NCBI RefSeq assembly: GCF_900143025.1
Contig: NZ_FRCT01000016.1
Span: 1 to 64,000, forward strand
Length of the DNA: 64,000 nucleotides
Source: Ruminococcus flavefaciens
Lineage (GTDB): Bacteria > Bacillota > Clostridia > Oscillospirales > Ruminococcaceae
Direction of reading: 5' to 3'
Shown here: positions 26,629-34,078 of the stretch, one piece after another
How the letters are laid out: each line of letters starts with the position of its first letter
Numbering within the stretch: the first letter of the stretch is position 1
The notes under the pieces: model-generated
Databases searched by the model: none
Seen by the model: only the letters and a program-made list of their open reading frames with translations
Told to the model about the DNA's origin: nothing
Program-made: the position numbers and the translations under genes

Positions 26629-28227
26629 TCAATCCTCACATATTCCCAATCTTTCGCAAACTGCCTCGGCACATTTCATTCCGTCAACAGCTGCCGAAAC
26701 TATACCTCCTGCATAGCCTGCTCCCTCGCCGCATGGAAAAAGCCCTTCCAGTGATACGGACTGAAGATCCTCTCCTCTGTTTATCCTTACAGGAGAACTG
26801 CTCCTGCTCTCTATGCCTGTCAATAGAGTATCTGCGTCGTCAAAGCCCTTTATCTTTTTTCCCATTTCCTTTATGCCAAGTCTCAGGGACTCGCATACAT
26901 AGTCCGGAAGATACTCCTCGGGAGCTGCAAAATGTATATCGGGACGGTAGGAAGGCTTTACTCTGCCCAGCTCTTCACTGACCCTGCCTTCCATAAAATC
27001 CCCCAGCACTGCCGCAGGTGCGTGATAATTCCTGCCTCCTGCAATGAAAGCCTTCTCTTCAAGCTCGCGCTGAAAATACATTCCTGCAAGAGGGTGATCG
27101 CTGCCATAATCCTCTGTATTTATATTTACAAGGAGAGCACTGTTGGAATTCTCGGCATCACGGGCAAAAAAGCTCATGCCGTTAACTGCCAGCCTGCCCT
27201 CCTCAGATGAAGCCGCTACAACATGACCTCCCGGACACATACAGAAGGTATAGAGCGTGCGTCCGTTGGGCAGATGTATCGCAAGCTTGTAATCGGCGGC
27301 TTTCAGCGCAGGGTGTCCTGCAAAATCGCCGTACATTGCCCTGTCGATATCCTTTCTGAGATGCTCGGCACGTACTCCCACGGAAAAATTCTTCTGTGAA
27401 AGAGTAATGTTTTTGTCCCAGAGCAGTTCAAAAACGTCCCTTGCACTGTGACCTGTGGCAAGGATAAGACTTTTTGTTTCAAGACTGTTCTCCTGCCCGT
27501 CCTGTCTATATCTGACTGTGGAAAGAACGCCGTTTTCGGCTTCAAATCCGCAGAATTTCGCATTAAATCTAACTTCTCCGCCAAGAGAAACGACTCTTTC
27601 ACGAAGTGCCTTTACAGCTCCACGGAGCTTGTCCGTACCGATATGAGGCTTTGCAAGGTAAAGTATCTCCTCAGGCGCACCGAACTCAACAAGCCTTTCA
27701 AGTATCCAGCCTATACGTCTGTCCTTTATGCCTGTTGTAAGCTTGCCGTCGGAAAAGGTACCTGCTCCGCCCTCGCCGAACTGCACATTGCACTCGGGGT
27801 CAAGCCTTCCGCCGCTCTGAAATTCCTCCACTGCCCTGCATCGGCTGTCCACATCGCCGCCTCTTTCAAGGACAACGGGCTTTGCTCCTGCCATTGCAAG
27901 GACAAGTGCCGCGAACATTCCCGCAGGTCCGAAGCCGACTATAACAGGACGATATGGCAGGCTTTCAAGTCTCGGTATCTTATACTCTGTATTTTCAGCC
28001 TTTACAGCGTTTTTCAGAGTTTTGAGCAGCTTTTCCTCACCCTTGGCTTCTATGTCAAGAGATATAAGAAAGTGTACATCTGATTTCTTTCGCGCGTCCA
28101 CGGACTTCTTCGCAAGTTTTACGCTTATTATCCTGTCGCGGTTTATATGCAGCTTTTTTTCACATATGCGCACAAGGTCGCTGAGATCGGTATCAAGCGA
28201 AACTCTTATACCGCCTGCTCGTATCAT
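26629..28227 (-). CDS. FAD-dependent dehydrogenase (COG2509-like)
   Basis: A 532-residue flavoprotein. After an N-terminal domain of about 90 residues, VIVGFGPAGMFAALVLA is the FAD/NAD dinucleotide loop; QFGEGGAGTFSDGKLTTG, LATGHSARDVFELL and the late FPCGEGAGYAGGIVSAA fit the uncharacterised FAD-dependent dehydrogenase family. The substrate is unknown. Start taken at 28227 (MIRAGGIRV), overlapping the previous stop in ATGA with GAGGAG upstream; the frame extends 66 bp further up. Confidence 0.85.
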   Translation of the reverse strand: MIRAGGIRVSLDTDLSDLVRICEKKLHINRDRIISVKLAKKSVDARKKSDVHFLISLDIEAKGEEKLLKTLKNAVKAENTEYKIPRLESLPYRPVIVGFGPAGMFAALVLAMAGAKPVVLERGGDVDSRCRAVEEFQSGGRLDPECNVQFGEGGAGTFSDGKLTTGIKDRRIGWILERLVEFGAPEEILYLAKPHIGTDKLRGAVKALRERVVSLGGEVRFNAKFCGFEAENGVLSTVRYRQDGQENSLETKSLILATGHSARDVFELLWDKNITLSQKNFSVGVRAEHLRKDIDRAMYGDFAGHPALKAADYKLAIHLPNGRTLYTFCMCPGGHVVAASSEEGRLAVNGMSFFARDAENSNSALLVNINTEDYGSDHPLAGMYFQRELEEKAFIAGGRNYHAPAAVLGDFMEGRVSEELGRVKPSYRPDIHFAAPEEYLPDYVCESLRLGIKEMGKKIKGFDDADTLLTGIESRSSSPVRINRGEDLQSVSLEGLFPCGEGAGYAGGIVSAAVDGMKCAEAVCERLGICED

Positions 28228-29471
28228 AATGCTGCTCCTCTCAGTGACTCCGCACAGTTTCTGCCTGCAAATATTCCCGATGACCACGCCCACTGTAAAT
28301 TGTAGCCGCCGCAGTCGCCGTCTACGTCAAGTATCTCGCCGCAGAGGAAAATGCCCTTTTCGCTTCTGAGCTGCAATCTGTCGTCAACGCACTCGCCGCT
28401 TATGCCGCCTGATGTTACCTGTGCGTCCTTCCACGGTGCGCTGCCGAGAATATCAAAATCCATGTTCTTTATGAGCTGTGCAACCTTTCTGAGATCGCTG
28501 TCTGTCAGTGATGATATCTTTTCGGTAAGCGGCTTGCCAAGTGCTCTCTTGGTTATGTATTCAGCAAGATTACGCTGAAAAATTCCTGTAAGAAGCTCGC
28601 CTGTGGTATGTTTTCCGCGCTGATAGTGAATGATGCGCAGATAGCCCATGAGCTGTTCGTTTTCCATATCAGCCGCAAGGTCAAGCCTGAGAGTCAGCTT
28701 TCCGTCGTACCTTGATACAAGATGAGCCATGTTGAAAACACATATGCCGGAAAGTGAGCTCTCTGTAAACTGTATCTCGCCTATTTCGTCCTTCAGGAAG
28801 CGTCCGCCCGAATAGGCTGTAACTCTGCCCTTTGCGCGGACTCCTTTAAGTCCTTTGAGTAGCTCGGGGCGAACTCTCAGAGGTGCAACAGCAGGGCATA
28901 TCTTTGTAGTATGGCAGCCCTTGCTGCGGAGAAGCCTTATAACACTGCCGTCCGTTCCGAACTGCGGTGCAGCATAGCCTCCTGCTGCAACTATTATGCG
29001 TCTGCACGGGTACTTTTCACCCGAAGCCGTGCATATCCTGAAGCATTTTTCCGTACTCTCTATGAAGTTTGCCTCAAAGCCGCATCTTTCTATGACGCCC
29101 AGCTCCTCTGCCCTCATTCTCAGCGCATTGAGGACAGTTGCCGCATTATTGCTGCGAGGATATATCCTGCCCTTAGAATCGGCTGTACAAAGTACGCCCA
29201 GACTGCCGAAAAATTCCTTTGCCGATGGCGCAGACTGCATTATCCTCCTCAAATTGCTTACGCTGCCGTGATAATGCTCCTCGCTGAGCTCGGTGTTGCT
29301 GAGATTACAGCGTCCGTTGCCTGTTGCAAGCAGCTTCTTGCCTACTCTGTCAAGCTTTTCCAGTATGACTACCTTTGCCTTAGGCATTACTGTCTTTGCT
29401 TCAATTGCTGCTGCAAGTCCCGAAGCTCCTCCTCCGATCACTGCTATATCTGTGATTATTTCCCTGCTCAT
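28224..29471 (-). CDS. BaiN/HI0933-family flavoprotein
   Basis: A 415-residue NAD(P)/FAD-dependent oxidoreductase. IAVIGGGASGLAAAIEA is the dinucleotide loop, GKKLLATGNGRCNLSNTE and the late CGEILDVDGDCGGYNLQWA are signatures of the HI0933/YhiN family, which includes BaiN. The reaction cannot be told from sequence. Start at the ATG 29471 with GAGGTG 6 bp upstream; an in-frame GTG at 29480 sits inside that ribosome binding site. Confidence 0.88.
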   Translation of the reverse strand: MSREIITDIAVIGGGASGLAAAIEAKTVMPKAKVVILEKLDRVGKKLLATGNGRCNLSNTELSEEHYHGSVSNLRRIMQSAPSAKEFFGSLGVLCTADSKGRIYPRSNNAATVLNALRMRAEELGVIERCGFEANFIESTEKCFRICTASGEKYPCRRIIVAAGGYAAPQFGTDGSVIRLLRSKGCHTTKICPAVAPLRVRPELLKGLKGVRAKGRVTAYSGGRFLKDEIGEIQFTESSLSGICVFNMAHLVSRYDGKLTLRLDLAADMENEQLMGYLRIIHYQRGKHTTGELLTGIFQRNLAEYITKRALGKPLTEKISSLTDSDLRKVAQLIKNMDFDILGSAPWKDAQVTSGGISGECVDDRLQLRSEKGIFLCGEILDVDGDCGGYNLQWAWSSGIFAGRNCAESLRGAAL

Positions 29472-29476
29472 ACCTT

Positions 29477-30352
29477 TCACCTCTTTGGTTCAACATCTAA
29501 TATGACTACTTCGGGTCGGTTATTGAAGCGGAAAGGACCCGGATAAACTCCTAATCCCGATGTTATGAACATTTTCCCCCCGTCATAATCAAAAAAGCCT
29601 TTGTCATATATTTCAAGCTCCTTATCCGAGAGCTTTGGAAGCCATGTTTTTGTTTCCGAATCATAAAGCGGTCCCATAAAAGGGATCTGTACCATATCTC
29701 CGTGAGTGTCTGCACATATAGTAAGATCAGCGCCGAATGAGGCGAATTTCTCATAGTTGGGTATGTGTGCAAGCAGGATATCGAAGCAATCCGCGTCCTG
29801 CGTGAATTCGTTTCTCAGGTCAAACGTGGGACTGTAGTAAACATTGTCTATGCCCATGAGATGCACACGATTTCCCTTTATGTCAATGTATTCGCTTTCA
29901 TATTCAAGCACATTCGCACCTGCGGCTTCAAGATCATCTATATATTCCCTGTCTGTGTCATGCTCTCCTGTAACTGCGTAGACGGGATATCCCGCCTCTG
30001 TGAGCTTCCTTGCAAGGTCTACAGGCTTGCTCATAAGCTCGCTGTCGCTTTCCCTTGTGTACATATCCCCGAGAAAAAAGACAGCATCGGGCTTTTCCTT
30101 GTCTATGGCTTCAAATATTGTCTTATTCTTTATGCCGTGTTTTGTGGCGTGCTGGTCGCTTATGACTGCAAAACGCAGCCTGCTGCTTACCATTGACGAC
30201 TTCATGCTGACACTGTTGGTTTTCAGCGTGAAATTATTGAACCACCATACTATCAGCAGTATCAGTATCCACAATACTCCCGATGACTTCTTTTTCTCTT
30301 TCTTTTTGGGTGCTTCGTTTTGTTTTGCCTCGTTGTTCTTTATTTCGCTCAT
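29477..30352 (-). CDS. membrane-anchored metallophosphoesterase-like protein with altered ligands
   Basis: A 291-residue YkuE-like calcineurin-fold phosphoesterase with one N-terminal membrane helix (about 25-42, SSGVLWILILLIVWWF) that puts the catalytic domain outside. The usual motifs are partly changed: SDQH (D and H kept), GDMYT, GEHD where GNHD/E is usual, LLAHIP, and ADTHGD where GHTHGG is usual. Thus a metal-binding Asn is Glu and a His is Asp. All could still bind metal, so activity is open. It overlaps the mscS stop in TAATG. Confidence 0.8.
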   Translation of the reverse strand: MSEIKNNEAKQNEAPKKKEKKKSSGVLWILILLIVWWFNNFTLKTNSVSMKSSMVSSRLRFAVISDQHATKHGIKNKTIFEAIDKEKPDAVFFLGDMYTRESDSELMSKPVDLARKLTEAGYPVYAVTGEHDTDREYIDDLEAAGANVLEYESEYIDIKGNRVHLMGIDNVYYSPTFDLRNEFTQDADCFDILLAHIPNYEKFASFGADLTICADTHGDMVQIPFMGPLYDSETKTWLPKLSDKELEIYDKGFFDYDGGKMFITSGLGVYPGPFRFNNRPEVVILDVEPKR

Positions 30353-31248
30353 TAAACCTTATCCTTTATGTGTATATCAAGCTGGTCAAACGGTATCTCT
30401 ATATCGTTTTCATCAAATGCAGCCTTTACTGCCTCTGTCATATTGTAACTCTCTTCAAGATAGTCTCCGTTGTTTACCCATACCAGCACTGCTATAGATA
30501 CCGAGCTGTTATTGTGTGAGCTCATTCTGACTATAGGCGCAGGAGTCTTTAGTATGAGCTTTTCATTGGCGATTATGTCAAGTATCACCTGACGAGCCTT
30601 TTCAAAGTCCGCACTGTAGCTTATAGCAAAGCTCATATCTATTCGTCTTGCAGGCGTTTCGGTATAGTTCACTATCTTTGCATCGGTTACCTTGCCGTTT
30701 GGTATGAATACCGTCTTTCCGTCGAAAGTAAGCATTTTCGTATAGAATATGCCTATATCACGTATTGTTCCCACCGAGCCGTCAAGCTCTATTATATCTC
30801 CTGTGGTAAACGGCTTGGTAAAGAGAATTATAAATCCGCCGCTCAGGTTCGACAGACAGCTTTGCAGCGCAAGGCTGATAGCAAGTCCTGCTGCACCGAG
30901 AATGGTTATTATCGAGGACATCGGCACCTTCATTACAGACAGCGCCATAATGATAACTGCGATATAAAGGATTATTTTTATCAGCGATACAAGGAAGCTC
31001 TTTGCGGCTCCGTTAACATTGGACTTTGATACTGCCTTTCCTACTATCTTTGCTATGAGCTTTGATATGAGGATACCGATAACAAGTATGAAAAGTGCTA
31101 CAATGACCAGAGGCAACGCCTTTCTAAGGTATTCAGCCGCATCACCGAAAAATCCAGAGGTCTTTTCGACCGACTCCTGTATTGTACCCATGATCTCATT
31201 GGTCTGTGCCTCAGTCACAACTTCCTCGATAGTGTCGGTTTCTATCAT
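30352..31248 (-). CDS. mscS: small-conductance mechanosensitive channel
   Basis: An MscS-family channel of 298 residues. There is an N-terminal membrane region (about 40-140) with three hydrophobic helices, the pore helix region AAGLAISLALQSCLSNLSGGF, and the beta domain signature FTTGDIIELDGSVGTIRDIGIFYT. It releases solutes on hypo-osmotic shock. It is the first gene of the long minus-strand run and has its own promoter at 31320-31348. Confidence 0.92.
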   Translation of the reverse strand: MIETDTIEEVVTEAQTNEIMGTIQESVEKTSGFFGDAAEYLRKALPLVIVALFILVIGILISKLIAKIVGKAVSKSNVNGAAKSFLVSLIKIILYIAVIIMALSVMKVPMSSIITILGAAGLAISLALQSCLSNLSGGFIILFTKPFTTGDIIELDGSVGTIRDIGIFYTKMLTFDGKTVFIPNGKVTDAKIVNYTETPARRIDMSFAISYSADFEKARQVILDIIANEKLILKTPAPIVRMSSHNNSSVSIAVLVWVNNGDYLEESYNMTEAVKAAFDENDIEIPFDQLDIHIKDKV

Positions 31249-31319
31249 TTTATCATCTCCGAAAAACTGATACCTGCATTGCAGGATTGTTTTAATATTA
31301 TTAATGTATAGATATAATT

Positions 31320-31348
31320 ATTATAACATAAATTGCTAAAAACGTCAA
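31320..31348 (-). promoter_or_regulatory. promoter of the mscS-to-cbiC run
   Basis: On the minus strand TTGACG (31348-31343), 17 bp, TATAAT (31325-31320). It is the only good promoter I found for the 24 genes down to 9372. The leader to the mscS ATG is about 70 bp and contains CCTGCATTGCAGG (31273-31285), a small near-palindrome. No riboswitch is visible. Confidence 0.75.
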
Positions 31349-31546
31349 TATAAAGACGGTATATCGTGCAGGTCAAATTGCTTTGAAAACTCAACTCTAA
31401 GTGCCAAGAGCCGAGAACTTGGAAATACAGCCCGAAACCGAAGACGCAGGAACTAATTACACCGAAGCAGAATAAGTAAAAAAATAAAATTATTCCTTAA
31501 AGCTTGCAATGAGAAGAAATTTGTGATAAAATAATATACATAATGT

Positions 31547-31620
31547 GTCCCAATAGCTCAGTAGGATAGAGCGACTGCCTCCTAAGCAGTAGGCCGGAGG
31601 TTCGACTCCTCTTTGGGACG
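31547..31620 (+). tRNA. tRNA-Arg (anticodon CCU)
   Basis: A complete cloverleaf: acceptor GTCCCAA (31547-31553) pairs with TTGGGAC (31613-31619), D arm GCTC/GAGC, anticodon stem ACTGC/GCAGT around the loop CTCCTAA with anticodon CCT (31581-31583), and T arm with TTCGACT. The discriminator base is G; CCA is not encoded. It reads AGG codons. Confidence 0.97.
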
Positions 31621-31647
31621 CTCTTAGCGGGATCGCCCGCAGATATG

Positions 31648-31685
31648 TTCGCGTTTCAGTAAAGCTGGAACGCGAATTTTTATTA
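31648..31685 (+). terminator. terminator after tRNA-Arg
   Basis: An 8-bp perfect stem TTCGCGTT/AACGCGAA (31648-31655, 31669-31676) is followed by TTTTTATTATT. A second small stem GCGGG/CCCGC lies at 31627-31640. Confidence 0.85.
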
Positions 31686-31700
31686 TTCATAAAAAATGAC

Positions 31701-31729
31701 TTGACATTTTCCGGTCATGGGTATATAAT
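31701..31729 (+). promoter_or_regulatory. consensus promoter of the NUDIX gene
   Basis: TTGACA (31701-31706), 17 bp, TATAAT (31724-31729), a perfect match, 48 bp before the ATG at 31777. Confidence 0.9.
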
Positions 31730-31776
31730 GTAAAGCGCTGAAAAACACAGGCAAATGTTACCTATGGAGAGAGATT

Positions 31777-32568
31777 ATGGAAGATGTTGAAATTTTTCTG
31801 AGCAAACTGGCTACTGAGGAAAAGCTCTACGCCGAGACTGCAAAAAAGCTTGACGATCCCGACATAAATGACAAATTCACACTGGCAGGAGCTATCGCTC
31901 AAAAAGGTTCACCTGCTTCGTATAAGGTGTATGTATCGGACGAGGATATAAACAACGATATCGTTGACGAGATCAAATCGGTATTTACAGAGGCTGCCGA
32001 ACAGGATCCCGAGATAAAGGTGGAGTTCATTGTAGATGAATTTCTCAACCTCATTGACGACAAAGCAAGGATAACCTCCGAAAGCAAGCCCCGCACCCTT
32101 GTTCACAGGGACGGCGAGCTCCACCCTACCGTACATATTTGGATGATAAAACGCCGCGACGGCGGTATATTCGTGCTTCTGCAAAAACGTGCCCATGAAA
32201 AGGACATAAACCCTGACTGCTATGACGTTTCGGCAGCAGGTCATGTTACACAGGGCGAGGAATTCAGACACACTGCCCTTAAAGAGGTCCGTGAGGAGCT
32301 TGGACTTGATATAAACCGCAGTCAGCTTGAATTCATAGGACTGAAAAAGGCTGAATATTCAAACGGCGATATCCACGATAACGAGCTGGTGGCTGTATAC
32401 ATCTGCCGCGAGCCTGTCAATATCGAGGATCTCACATTGCAGTCCTCCGAGGTCTCCGAAGTGGGCTGGGCTGAGATAGACGAGCTCCTTTCAGTTATGA
32501 AATATGAGGATATACCTAACTGTATCTCACTCAAAGAGCTTGACATGATAAAAAAGGCTGTATTCTGA
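31777..32568 (+). CDS. NUDIX hydrolase with an extra N-terminal domain
   Basis: A 263-residue protein. Residues about 108-263 are a NUDIX domain: the box runs G-x5-E-x7-REVREELGL (near residues 155-177), with the metal-binding glutamates present. The surroundings (LVHRDGELHPTVHIW before, ALKEVREE after) resemble isopentenyl-diphosphate isomerase-like NUDIX proteins such as YfcD. Residues 1-105 are an acidic, helical-looking extension I do not recognise. It is a single gene with its own promoter and terminator. The substrate is unknown. Confidence 0.85.
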   Translation: MEDVEIFLSKLATEEKLYAETAKKLDDPDINDKFTLAGAIAQKGSPASYKVYVSDEDINNDIVDEIKSVFTEAAEQDPEIKVEFIVDEFLNLIDDKARITSESKPRTLVHRDGELHPTVHIWMIKRRDGGIFVLLQKRAHEKDINPDCYDVSAAGHVTQGEEFRHTALKEVREELGLDINRSQLEFIGLKKAEYSNGDIHDNELVAVYICREPVNIEDLTLQSSEVSEVGWAEIDELLSVMKYEDIPNCISLKELDMIKKAVF

Positions 32569-32587
32569 TAAAGATATCAAAAATTCA

Positions 32588-32618
32588 GGAGGACTCCAAA
32601 AGAGTCCTCCTTTTGTTT
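32588..32618 (+). terminator. terminator of the NUDIX gene
   Basis: A 9-bp perfect stem GGAGGACTC/GAGTCCTCC (32588-32596, 32602-32610) with a 5-base loop, followed by TTTTGTTTT. Confidence 0.92.
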
Positions 32619-32624
32619 TATGCG

Positions 32625-32656
32625 AAAAAATAAGGCTTCCGAAATTCGGAAGCCTT
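32625..32656 (-). terminator. terminator of the repeat-protein gene
   Basis: A long perfect inverted repeat AAGGCTTCCGAA/TTCGGAAGCCTT (32632-32643, 32645-32656), followed on the minus strand by ATTTTTTCG. It lies 9 bp beyond the stop of the gene at 32665. Confidence 0.9.
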
Positions 32657-32664
32657 TATTGTCG

Positions 32665-33330
32665 TTATTCTGAGGCTGCTGCGCCGCCTGCTGAACCGCC
32701 GCCCTCTACAGGTGCAGCTGCTTCGCCGCCGGTTGAACCGCCGCCCTCTACAGGTGTTACTGTTTCGCCGCCGGTTGAACCGCCGCCCTCTACAGGTGTT
32801 ACTGTTTCGCCGCCGGTTGAACCGCCGCCTTCTACAGGTGATACGGTTTCGCCGCCTGTCACACCGCCTGCACCGCCGTTAGGTGTGCTGGTGATAGGTG
32901 TTCCGCTGCCTGAATATCCGCCTGTAGCAGATGTTGTTGTGGTCTGGAAGGTAGGTGTGAAATAATTCTCACCGGGAGTACCGCCAGATGGTATCTTCTG
33001 TCCTGTGTAGAAGCCCGAACCCTGAGTGACCCTCGGGATATCTGTGCCTGTAGTCCTGCGGACAGTAGTTGTTTTGGTCTTTGTAGTCGTTGCGACCACC
33101 ATATCGTTATTTGAAGTAGTTATTGACGTTGTCACCGATGTTCCCGTAGTGTCATTCTTATATATGCTTTCGCGTCCGAATGCCGTTATTACCTTTTCCG
33201 AAGGTGTTATTGGGAACATAACGAAGAAAAAGAGGATTGCTGCCGAAAGTGCAATGAAACAGCCGCAAGAGATGAGTGTTATCTTTGTGGATTTTTTCAG
33301 ATTACTGAAAACGCCGTTTCCTTTACTCAT
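32665..33330 (-). CDS. membrane-anchored extracellular protein with 14-residue repeats
   Basis: A 221-residue protein I do not recognise by family. A single N-terminal membrane helix (about residues 18-40, LISCGCFIALSAAILFFFV) follows a basic start, so the remainder is expected outside. Residues 60-100 are threonine-rich. Residues 159-214 hold four copies of a 14-residue glycine-rich repeat (GGETVTPVEGGGST), and the protein ends in alanine/serine. There is no sortase motif. It looks like a disordered surface stalk or spacer. It has its own promoter and terminator. The ribosome binding site AGGAG is 11 bp from the ATG, longer than usual. Confidence 0.8.
   Translation of the reverse strand: MSKGNGVFSNLKKSTKITLISCGCFIALSAAILFFFVMFPITPSEKVITAFGRESIYKNDTTGTSVTTSITTSNNDMVVATTTKTKTTTVRRTTGTDIPRVTQGSGFYTGQKIPSGGTPGENYFTPTFQTTTTSATGGYSGSGTPITSTPNGGAGGVTGGETVSPVEGGGSTGGETVTPVEGGGSTGGETVTPVEGGGSTGGEAAAPVEGGGSAGGAAASE
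32689..32856 (-). repeat. four tandem 42-bp coding repeats
   Basis: Four in-frame 42-bp units encode G-G-E-x-x-x-P-V-E-G-G-G-S-x. The two central units are nearly identical in DNA while the outer two have diverged, the usual pattern of repeat turnover by slippage or recombination. Confidence 0.9.
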
Positions 33331-33365
33331 GTAAAAAACACGCTCCTATATAATAAATATAGAAT

Positions 33366-33394
33366 ATTATACTACGTATTTCAGAAAAAGTCAA
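33366..33394 (-). promoter_or_regulatory. promoter of the repeat-protein gene
   Basis: On the minus strand TTGACT (33394-33389), 17 bp, TATAAT (33371-33366), 35 bp before the ATG at 33330. Confidence 0.85.
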
Positions 33395-33467
33395 GCCTAA
33401 GATCGTCCGCATTTGTGATAATAAAATGAAAATTGACTTATATCCTCCGATCTGACGCTGTATTTGA

Positions 33468-33496
33468 TTGACTTTTGCGGTAATTGATGCTATAAT
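33468..33496 (+). promoter_or_regulatory. promoter of the GNAT gene
   Basis: TTGACT (33468-33473), 17 bp, TATAAT (33491-33496). The ATG at 33536 has AAAGGAG upstream. It diverges from the promoter at 33366-33394. Confidence 0.85.
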
Positions 33497-33535
33497 TGCC
33501 AATATAATGATATTTTAGATTTCAAAGGAGAAGAA

Positions 33536-33991
33536 ATGATAGTACAGATACAAGACAAAGATAAAAAAAGAGCTATATCACGCAGGATCCTTGAAGCTTT
33601 AACAGAATGGTTCGAGGTTGAAGAGTCAAGAGAACAGTATATAAACGACTGTGCAGACTGGCTGTTTCTTGCCGCAGAGGAAAACGGCGATTATGCAGGC
33701 TTTCTCTGCTTGAAGGAAACAGGAAAAGATACCGCAGAGCTTGCGGTAATGGGCGTTTTGAAGGAGCATCACCGTCACGGTATCGGCATGAAGCTTGTTG
33801 AAAAAGCAAAGGAAGCTGCAAAAGCCGCAGGCTATTCATTCATGCAGGTAAAGACCGTCCAGATGGGCAAATACGAGGAATATGACAGGACTAATCTTTT
33901 CTATCTCGGCTGCGGCTTCAAGGAGTTTGAAGTGTTCCCGCTATACTGGGACGAAGCTAATCCCTGCCAGATATACGTTATGGCACTTTAA
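33536..33991 (+). CDS. GNAT-family N-acetyltransferase
   Basis: A 151-residue acetyltransferase of the GNAT fold. The acetyl-CoA binding motif is VLKEHHRHGIGMKLVEKA (about residues 78-95, R/H-x-x-G-x-G/A type), followed by YSFMQVKTV and the late FYLGCGFKEFEVFP. The acceptor is unknown. It has its own promoter and is followed by a hairpin terminator. Confidence 0.88.
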   Translation: MIVQIQDKDKKRAISRRILEALTEWFEVEESREQYINDCADWLFLAAEENGDYAGFLCLKETGKDTAELAVMGVLKEHHRHGIGMKLVEKAKEAAKAAGYSFMQVKTVQMGKYEEYDRTNLFYLGCGFKEFEVFPLYWDEANPCQIYVMAL

Positions 33992-34000
33992 GATATAAAA

Positions 34001-34038
34001 AACAGCCTTTCGCTAATTACGGAAAGGCTGTTTTTTTC
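34001..34038 (+). terminator. terminator of the GNAT gene, usable in both directions
   Basis: An 11-bp stem AACAGCCTTTC/GAAAGGCTGTT (34001-34011, 34022-34032) followed by a T run on the plus strand. On the minus strand A-rich DNA gives a weaker T tract. Confidence 0.9.
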
Positions 34039-34042
34039 ATGC

Positions 34043-34064
34043 GGAACGCCGAGAGCGGCGTTCC
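34043..34064 (-). terminator. hairpin after the GH9 gene
   Basis: An 8-bp perfect stem GGAACGCC/GGCGTTCC around a 6-base loop lies 15 bp past the GH9 stop. On the minus strand it is followed by GCATGAAAAAAA, so it lacks its own T run; it may stabilise the mRNA or act with the hairpin at 34001-34032. Confidence 0.55.
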
Positions 34065-34078
34065 CTGCTAATTGCCGC

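Noticed and set aside
27448-28083. 211-codon plus-strand frame
   Set aside because: Antisense to the FAD-dependent dehydrogenase gene; no known domain and no ribosome binding site.
28911-29546. 211-codon plus-strand frame
   Set aside because: Antisense to the BaiN-family gene; cysteine- and tyrosine-rich shadow.
31402-31473. A 24-codon frame ending in a stop that looks like the end of a gene (PETEDAGTNYTEAE)
   Set aside because: A stop directly precedes it and there is no ribosome binding site; at most a remnant, too short to call.
32689-32856. Regular repeats that could be taken for a CRISPR array
   Set aside because: The units are contiguous without spacers, in frame inside a gene.
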